In this document: positions 59,868 through 64,000 of the stretch, one piece after another
Position numbering within the stretch: the first letter of the stretch is position 1
How the letters are laid out: every line of letters begins with the position of its first letter
Assembly: GCF_017565405.1 (NCBI RefSeq)
Contig: NZ_JAGEKR010000012.1
Coordinates: 186,001 to 250,000 of the forward strand
Direction of reading: 5' to 3'
Length of the DNA: 64,000 nt
DNA from: Allobranchiibius sp. CTAmp26
GTDB taxonomy: Bacteria; Actinomycetota; Actinomycetes; Actinomycetales; Dermatophilaceae
The notes under the pieces: model-generated
Told to the model about the DNA's origin: nothing
What the model saw: only the letters and a program-made list of their open reading frames with translations
The model's database searches: none
Program-made: the position numbers and the translations under genes

Positions 59868-61713
59868 CGGTGCTGCCCTTGCGCACCTGAGCGCCCGGCG
59901 ACGGGTCGGTCGCTCGCACGTCGTTGAACAGCCCGCCGAAGAAGCGGTCGATCTGCACCTTCAGTCCGAGGGCCTCCAACGTGGCCTTGGCCTTCTGACT
60001 GGTCTGGCCGGTGACGTCGGGGATCGTCACCAGTTCCGGTCCCTTGGAGATCACGAGGGTGACGCCGTCACCGCGGTAGCCGGTGCCACTGGAGGGCGTC
60101 TGGCTGATGACGTCGCCCTGGGCGACGGTGTCGCTGAACTGCTGGGTGCCCTCCTGCGCCGTGAAGCCCAGTCCGTTCAGGGTGCTGGTCGCGGCGCTGT
60201 CGGAGGTGCCGACGACGTTCGGGATCGTGATGGGCTGCCGTCCCTTGCTCAGCACCAGGCCCACTCGGGTGTCCCGCTTCAGGGAGGCACCCGCCGCGGG
60301 AGCGGAGCTGATCACCCGACCGGCCGCGACCGTCTCGCTGTACGCGTCGGTCACCGCCCCGAGCGTCAGTCGGGCACCGGTCAGCGCGGCCTGCGCCTGG
60401 GCCCGGGTGTTGCCCGCCAGGGTGGGCACCGTGTGGCGTTCCGGACCCCGTGAGACCTGCAGGGTGACCGAGTCGATCCGGCGTACCTGCGCTCCTGGCC
60501 CCGGTCGGCTGGCGACCACGGAACCCTTGGGCACCGTCTCGCTGTAGACCTCGCGCACCGCGCTGTCCAGGTGCCGCGCATGCAACGCGGAGAGAGCAGC
60601 GCCCTGCTGCCTGCCGACGACGTCGGGCATCTTCTCCTCCCCGAGCGGGCCGGCAGTGAAGAGCCAGCCGCCCGCCGCGACGAGCGCGAGCACCAGGACG
60701 CCGATCACGGCCAGCAGCACCGGCCGCCGGCGGCGCGCTCGGACGGGAGCACCGTCGTACCTGCCGAGCTGGTGGGTGCTGTCGGTGCCGAGTCGCGAGG
60801 TGTGCGCGACCTGCCCGTCCGGGCCGCCCGCACTCGCAGGCGGGAGGGCGTCGAGCTGGTCGGGGCGCAGGCTCCGCTGGACGGCCTGCAGGTGGTCGAG
60901 CATCTCCGCCGCGTCCGCCGGACGTTCCTCGGGGTCGGTGGCCGTGGCGTGCGCGATGAACTCGTCCAGCACCGGCGGCACGGTGGGCACGACCCCGCTC
61001 GCGCGCGGCACCGTGCCGTGCACGTGCTGGTACGCGACGTGGATGGGGGAGTCGCCGGGGAACGCCTTGGCTCCGGTCAGCATCTCGTAGACCAGCAGGC
61101 CCACCGTGTAGACATCGGAGCGCTCGCTCGCGGTGCCGGTCTCCACCTGCTCGGGGGCGAGGTACGCGGCCGTACCGAACATCACGCTGGCATCGGTGCT
61201 GAAGGTGTGGGTGGTGACCGCCCGGGCGAGCCCGAAGTCGACCACCTTGACCGTGCCGTCGTCGCGCAGCAGGACGTTCTCGGGCTTGATGTCGCGGTGG
61301 ACGATCCCGGCGCGGTGTGCGACCGCGATGGCCGCAAGGATGCCGCTCGCGATGTCGAGGGTGCGACGGGCCGGCAGGGGCGCGGAGACGCGCAGCAGCT
61401 CCCGCAGGGTGGTCCCCTCGACCAGCTCCATCGCGATGAAGACGTACTGCTCGTCCTGCCCCTGATCGGTGACGGCCACGATGTTGGGATGGGACAACCG
61501 GGCCGCGGAGCGTGCCTCCCGGCGGAAACGCTCGACGAACGCCTCGTCGCGCGCCAGGTCGGGACGCATGATCTTCAGGGCGACGTGCCGGTCGAGCCGC
61601 TCGTCCAGCGCGACGTAGACCGACCCCATCCCGCCGTCGGCCAGGTGGTGCAACACCTGATAGCGCCCGTCGACACGGCGGCCGACGAGCGACGGCGATG
61701 CGGTGGGCGACAC
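59848..61713 (-). CDS. pknL: PASTA-domain Ser/Thr protein kinase (PknL-like)
   Basis: The 621-residue kinase has the glycine loop LADGGMGSVY, Lys47, HRDIKPEN (139-146) and DFG (159-161), so it is a complete RD kinase. A membrane helix at about 328-352 separates it from four extracellular PASTA repeats, each starting with a P-x-V/L-x-G element (MPDVVG, VPTLAG, IPNVVG, IPDVTG). PASTA domains bind peptidoglycan fragments. Being the only PASTA kinase here and sitting next to the Rv2175c-like gene argues for PknL rather than PknB. The GTG start follows a TAGAAT box by 6 nt. Confidence 0.93.
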   Translation of the reverse strand: MSPTASPSLVGRRVDGRYQVLHHLADGGMGSVYVALDERLDRHVALKIMRPDLARDEAFVERFRREARSAARLSHPNIVAVTDQGQDEQYVFIAMELVEGTTLRELLRVSAPLPARRTLDIASGILAAIAVAHRAGIVHRDIKPENVLLRDDGTVKVVDFGLARAVTTHTFSTDASVMFGTAAYLAPEQVETGTASERSDVYTVGLLVYEMLTGAKAFPGDSPIHVAYQHVHGTVPRASGVVPTVPPVLDEFIAHATATDPEERPADAAEMLDHLQAVQRSLRPDQLDALPPASAGGPDGQVAHTSRLGTDSTHQLGRYDGAPVRARRRRPVLLAVIGVLVLALVAAGGWLFTAGPLGEEKMPDVVGRQQGAALSALHARHLDSAVREVYSETVPKGSVVASRPGPGAQVRRIDSVTLQVSRGPERHTVPTLAGNTRAQAQAALTGARLTLGAVTDAYSETVAAGRVISSAPAAGASLKRDTRVGLVLSKGRQPITIPNVVGTSDSAATSTLNGLGFTAQEGTQQFSDTVAQGDVISQTPSSGTGYRGDGVTLVISKGPELVTIPDVTGQTSQKAKATLEALGLKVQIDRFFGGLFNDVRATDPSPGAQVRKGSTVTLSVV

Positions 61714-61719
61714 CGTGGC

Positions 61720-61725
61720 ATTCTA
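61720..61725 (-). promoter_or_regulatory. -10 box of pknL
   Basis: TAGAAT on the minus strand ends 6 nt before the GTG at 61713. Confidence 0.55.
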
Positions 61726-61777
61726 CGAACCGACCTCGTGGGTCATCGGGAGGCGCGGCGCATGGGAAACTGGCGCC

Positions 61778-62137
61778 ATGGCTGATCTGGAGAACCTGGT
61801 CGGGGAGTGGCTGTCGGTGCCGGAGGTGGCCGAGGCCATCGGGCTGCGCCAGCGGCAGGTACGCAAGTTGATCACCGACGGCGACCTGCTCGCCTACCGC
61901 GTGGGTCCCAACCAGGCGGTCGGCGTGCCGGCGGCGTTCGTGCGGGACGGTGAGATCCTGCCGTCGTTGCAGGGCACGGTCACCGTGCTGCGGGACGCGC
62001 ACCTGCCCGACGACGAGGCACTCGAGTGGCTCTTCACACCGGACGAGACGCTGCCCCTGCCCGGTGGCCCCATCCACATGCTGCTGGCCGGTCGCAAGGC
62101 CGAGGTCCGCAAACGCGCCAGCGAACTGGCGTTCTGA
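61778..62137 (+). CDS. Rv2175c-like winged-helix DNA-binding protein
   Basis: This 119-residue protein has an N-terminal HTH (WLSVPEVAEAIGLRQRQVRKLITDGDLLAYRVG) and a C-terminal part, PLPGGPIHMLLAGRKAEVRKRASELAF, matching the small DNA-binding protein Rv2175c. In M. tuberculosis that protein is phosphorylated by PknL, which is encoded divergently at the same location, and phosphorylation reduces DNA binding. The same arrangement here suggests a kinase-regulator pair. DNA target unknown. Confidence 0.88.
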   Translation: MADLENLVGEWLSVPEVAEAIGLRQRQVRKLITDGDLLAYRVGPNQAVGVPAAFVRDGEILPSLQGTVTVLRDAHLPDDEALEWLFTPDETLPLPGGPIHMLLAGRKAEVRKRASELAF

Positions 62138-62155
62138 CCCGCGGTCCGGGGCTCC

Positions 62156-63238
62156 TCAGGCGGCGCGCGCCGTCGCGACGTCCACGAGCGACCAGAGGAT
62201 CTCGGCGGCGCCGTCGTCGAGATCCGCGCGGCGCAGGTGCTCCCTCGACGCGAGGACCCGCTCGTGGATCATCTCCTCGACCCGGTCCACCGCACCGGAG
62301 CGCGTGCACAGGTCGCGTAGCCACGCCACCTGGTCCTCGTCGAGGTCGGGCGATCCGAAGAGCGCGTCGAACCGGGTGAGGTCCGCCGGCGCCACGTCGT
62401 CCAGCGCCAGCGCGATGAGTGCGGTCCGTTTGCCCTCGAGCAGGTCGTCGCCCGCGGGCTTCCCGGTCTGCTCGGGGTTGCCGAACACCCCCAGCAGGTC
62501 GTCGCGCAGTTGGAACGCCTCGCCGAGCGCGAGTCCGTACGCCGCGAGCGCCGACCGTGTCGACGCGTCGGCACCGGCGCAGTCCGCGCCGATGAGCAGC
62601 GGATGCACCACGGTGTAGTTGGCGCTCTTGTACCGCACCACCTGCAGCGCCTGCTCGATCCGCTGGTCGGTGGTGAGGGTGGCCCAGTTGCGCACGGAGT
62701 CCAGGACGTCCAGGAACTGCCCGCCCATCAGTTGGGTGCGCATCACGTCGAACTGCTCGCGGCCTCGAGCGAGCTCTGCCGGGTCCAGGCCGCTGCCGAC
62801 GAAGAGCTCGTCGGTCCACACCAGACAGAGGTCCCCGGCGAGGATGGCGCCCGCGTCGCCGAAGTCGTCGCCGTCACCGTCCCAGCCCTCTCGGGCGTGC
62901 TGGGCCGCGAGTCGGCGGTGCGCGGTCGGCATACCCCGCCGCAGGTCGGAGTGGTCCATCACGTCGTCGTGGATGAGGGCGGCCGCCTGGAACATCTCCA
63001 TGGCAGTAGCCACCTGGACCAGGGCGTCGCAGTCGCGCCCGCCGGCTGCGCGGTATCCCCAGTAGAGGAACGCCGCACGCAGCCGCTTGCCCCCGCGCAG
63101 CAGTTGGAAGATCCCGTCGGACAACTCCGCCACGTCCGGGCCGAGCGGCGCGAGCACATCGCGCTGGCGTGCCTGCTGGGTGTCGAGCACCATCTGTACC
63201 CGGGCGCGCAGATCTGCGACGTCCAACGGGTCCGGCAC
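62156..63238 (-). CDS. Polyprenyl synthetase (geranylgeranyl-type)
   Basis: The 360-residue all-helical prenyltransferase condenses IPP with allylic diphosphates. LIHDDVMDHSDLRRG carries the first aspartate-rich motif and GEAFQLRDDLLGVFG the second, where DDLLG replaces the usual DDxxD. It probably makes C15-C20 or longer chains used for carotenoids, menaquinone side chains or lipid carriers; chain length cannot be read. The GTG at 63238 has GAAGG upstream and a TACGCT box at 63284-63279; the ATG at 63307 lies before that box and is unlikely. Equivalent to idsA2 (Rv2173) in mycobacteria by position. Confidence 0.88.
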   Translation of the reverse strand: MPDPLDVADLRARVQMVLDTQQARQRDVLAPLGPDVAELSDGIFQLLRGGKRLRAAFLYWGYRAAGGRDCDALVQVATAMEMFQAAALIHDDVMDHSDLRRGMPTAHRRLAAQHAREGWDGDGDDFGDAGAILAGDLCLVWTDELFVGSGLDPAELARGREQFDVMRTQLMGGQFLDVLDSVRNWATLTTDQRIEQALQVVRYKSANYTVVHPLLIGADCAGADASTRSALAAYGLALGEAFQLRDDLLGVFGNPEQTGKPAGDDLLEGKRTALIALALDDVAPADLTRFDALFGSPDLDEDQVAWLRDLCTRSGAVDRVEEMIHERVLASREHLRRADLDDGAAEILWSLVDVATARAA

Positions 63239-63278
63239 GGGCTGTCCTTCCGGTGGATCTCGCGGGCTGTTGTCCCGC

Positions 63279-63284
63279 AGCGTA
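63279..63284 (-). promoter_or_regulatory. -10 box of the polyprenyl synthetase gene
   Basis: TACGCT on the minus strand would start transcription about 35 nt before the GTG at 63238, leaving room for its ribosome site. Confidence 0.4.
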
Positions 63285-63301
63285 GTTGGCGCACGCACCT
63301 C

Positions 63302-63307
63302 TATCAT
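63302..63307 (+). promoter_or_regulatory. -10 box of metF
   Basis: TATCAT ends 6 nt before the ATG at 63314, a leaderless layout. The 3' end of the gene is outside the window. Confidence 0.5.
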
Positions 63308-63313
63308 CGTCGC

Positions 63314-64000
63314 ATGTCAGAGGCCGTGACCGGATCCGCGCCGCGGGGGGCCGGTGACCGTGCTCGCCGGGCCGGCGGCGGACGTGTCAGCATCCCCGAT
63401 CTGTTGTCCGCGAGCGCGCCCACCTTCAGCTTCGAGTTCATGCCACCGCGCGACGACGCCGGCGAGGCGGTGCTCTGGCAGTCGATCCGACGCCTGGAGC
63501 AGGTGCGTCCGTCGTTCGTCTCGGTCACCTACGGCGCCGGGGGATCGACCCGCGACGGCACCGTCCGCGTGACGGGTCGCATCCAGCGCGAGACCACCCT
63601 CACGACGATGGCGCATCTGACCTGTGTCGGATCCTCGCTGTCCTCGCTGCGGCAGGTCGTGGGGGAGTACGCCGACGCCGGGGTCCGCAACATCCTCGCG
63701 TTGCGCGGTGATCCCGCAGGTGGGCTCGGCACCCCGTGGACCGCGCACCCGGAAGGCCTGGACCACGCCGATCAACTGGTCCGTCTCATCGGGTCGCTCG
63801 GATCGTTCACCGTCGGCGTCGCCGCCTTCCCGGACAAGCATCCGGAATCGACCTCGCTGGAGGAGGACGCCGACGCGCTCGTGCGCAAGGCCGACGCCGG
63901 GGCGTCGTTCGCCATCACGCAGATGGTCACCGACGTCGACGCCTATCTGCGGCTGCGCGACCTGGTCGCCGCCCGGGGGCGTGATCTTCCACTGGTCCCG
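63314..64000 (+). CDS. metF: Methylenetetrahydrofolate reductase, 3' end outside the window
   Basis: The first 229 codons of a MetF-type TIM-barrel flavoenzyme, still open at the last base. After a 30-residue Gly/Arg-rich start come FSFEFMPPRDD (with the catalytic Glu), SVTYGAGGSTRDG, AHLTCVG, NILALRGDP and FPDKHPES, all canonical. It reduces methylene-THF to methyl-THF for methionine synthesis; the glycine cleavage GcvT product is its substrate source. By position it equals Rv2172c, recently described as the mycobacterial MTHFR (from memory). About 80 C-terminal residues are expected beyond the edge. Confidence 0.93.
   Translation, partial: MSEAVTGSAPRGAGDRARRAGGGRVSIPDLLSASAPTFSFEFMPPRDDAGEAVLWQSIRRLEQVRPSFVSVTYGAGGSTRDGTVRVTGRIQRETTLTTMAHLTCVGSSLSSLRQVVGEYADAGVRNILALRGDPAGGLGTPWTAHPEGLDHADQLVRLIGSLGSFTVGVAAFPDKHPESTSLEEDADALVRKADAGASFAITQMVTDVDAYLRLRDLVAARGRDLPLVP

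Overview
The window is high-GC DNA from an actinobacterium. Evidence: GTG starts are common, many genes have a TANNNT -10 box 6-7 nt before the start codon (leaderless transcripts), and the families are actinobacterial (DUF3043, DUF4191, CtaF, a di-haem QcrC, PDWY-type QcrB, PknL-like PASTA kinase, class II DAHP synthase). From memory, the order of the core genes follows Mycobacterium tuberculosis Rv2220 to Rv2172c: glnA1, lipA, lipB, dlaT, pepB, gcvT, glycerate-kinase-like, erpA, adoK, ctaC, ctaF, qcrBAC, ctaE, trpD, exonuclease-UvrC, SRPBCC, ATPase, plsC, aroG, pknL, Rv2175c, prenyl synthase, metF-like. The lineage looks like Micrococcales rather than Mycobacteriales, but I cannot fix the genus.

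Layout. 1-4.5 kb is accessory: two exported phosphoesterases in one operon, then a lower-GC islet (OB-fold-like protein and a DUF6308-like helix-hairpin-helix protein) bracketed by two diverged copies of a ~91-bp structured repeat. 4.5-9.6 kb holds glnA with an upstream GlnR-type site, an RDD membrane protein, a 51-bp tandem-repeat array, a DUF4191 protein, lipA and lipB. 9.7-16.3 kb is an insertion relative to the conserved backbone: two convergent citrate synthases (one with an N-terminal helix-turn-helix), an HGD-type Ser/Thr kinase and a three-gene ABC exporter. 16.4-23.4 kb carries an epimerase, dihydrolipoyl transsuccinylase/acetylase, dihydrolipoyl dehydrogenase, leucyl aminopeptidase and gcvT. 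23.4-32.4 kb is mixed metabolism: degenerate CobU-like protein, malic enzyme, M20 peptidase, quinone/thiol reductase, EamA transporter with an RpiR regulator, M50 peptidase and a glycerate-kinase-like protein, followed by a second 51/52-bp repeat array.

32.9-44.8 kb holds the respiratory core: erpA, adoK, aat, ctaC-ctaD-ctaF on the plus strand, and ctaE-qcrC-qcrA-qcrB on the minus strand. Together they encode the actinobacterial bc1-aa3 supercomplex, in which the di-haem QcrC replaces a soluble cytochrome c. 45-49 kb holds a pseudo-receiver, trpD, a RAM-domain protein, an exonuclease-UvrC fusion, a small Cys-rich protein and a zinc-protease-like lipoprotein. 50-59 kb holds the SRPBCC/ArsA-like/Cys-rich cluster, two ROK kinases, lipid acyltransferase, esterase, a duplicated YbjQ-type protein and aroG. 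59.8-64 kb ends with pknL, its divergent small HTH partner, a polyprenyl synthase and a metF cut by the window edge.

No rRNA, tRNA, CRISPR array, transposase, integrase or phage gene was recognised. The most unusual items are the two related 51/52-bp structured repeat arrays, the islet bracketed by structured repeats, the several enzymes that have kept a family fold but lost a key nucleotide-binding residue, and the pairing of two citrate synthases one of which looks DNA-binding.
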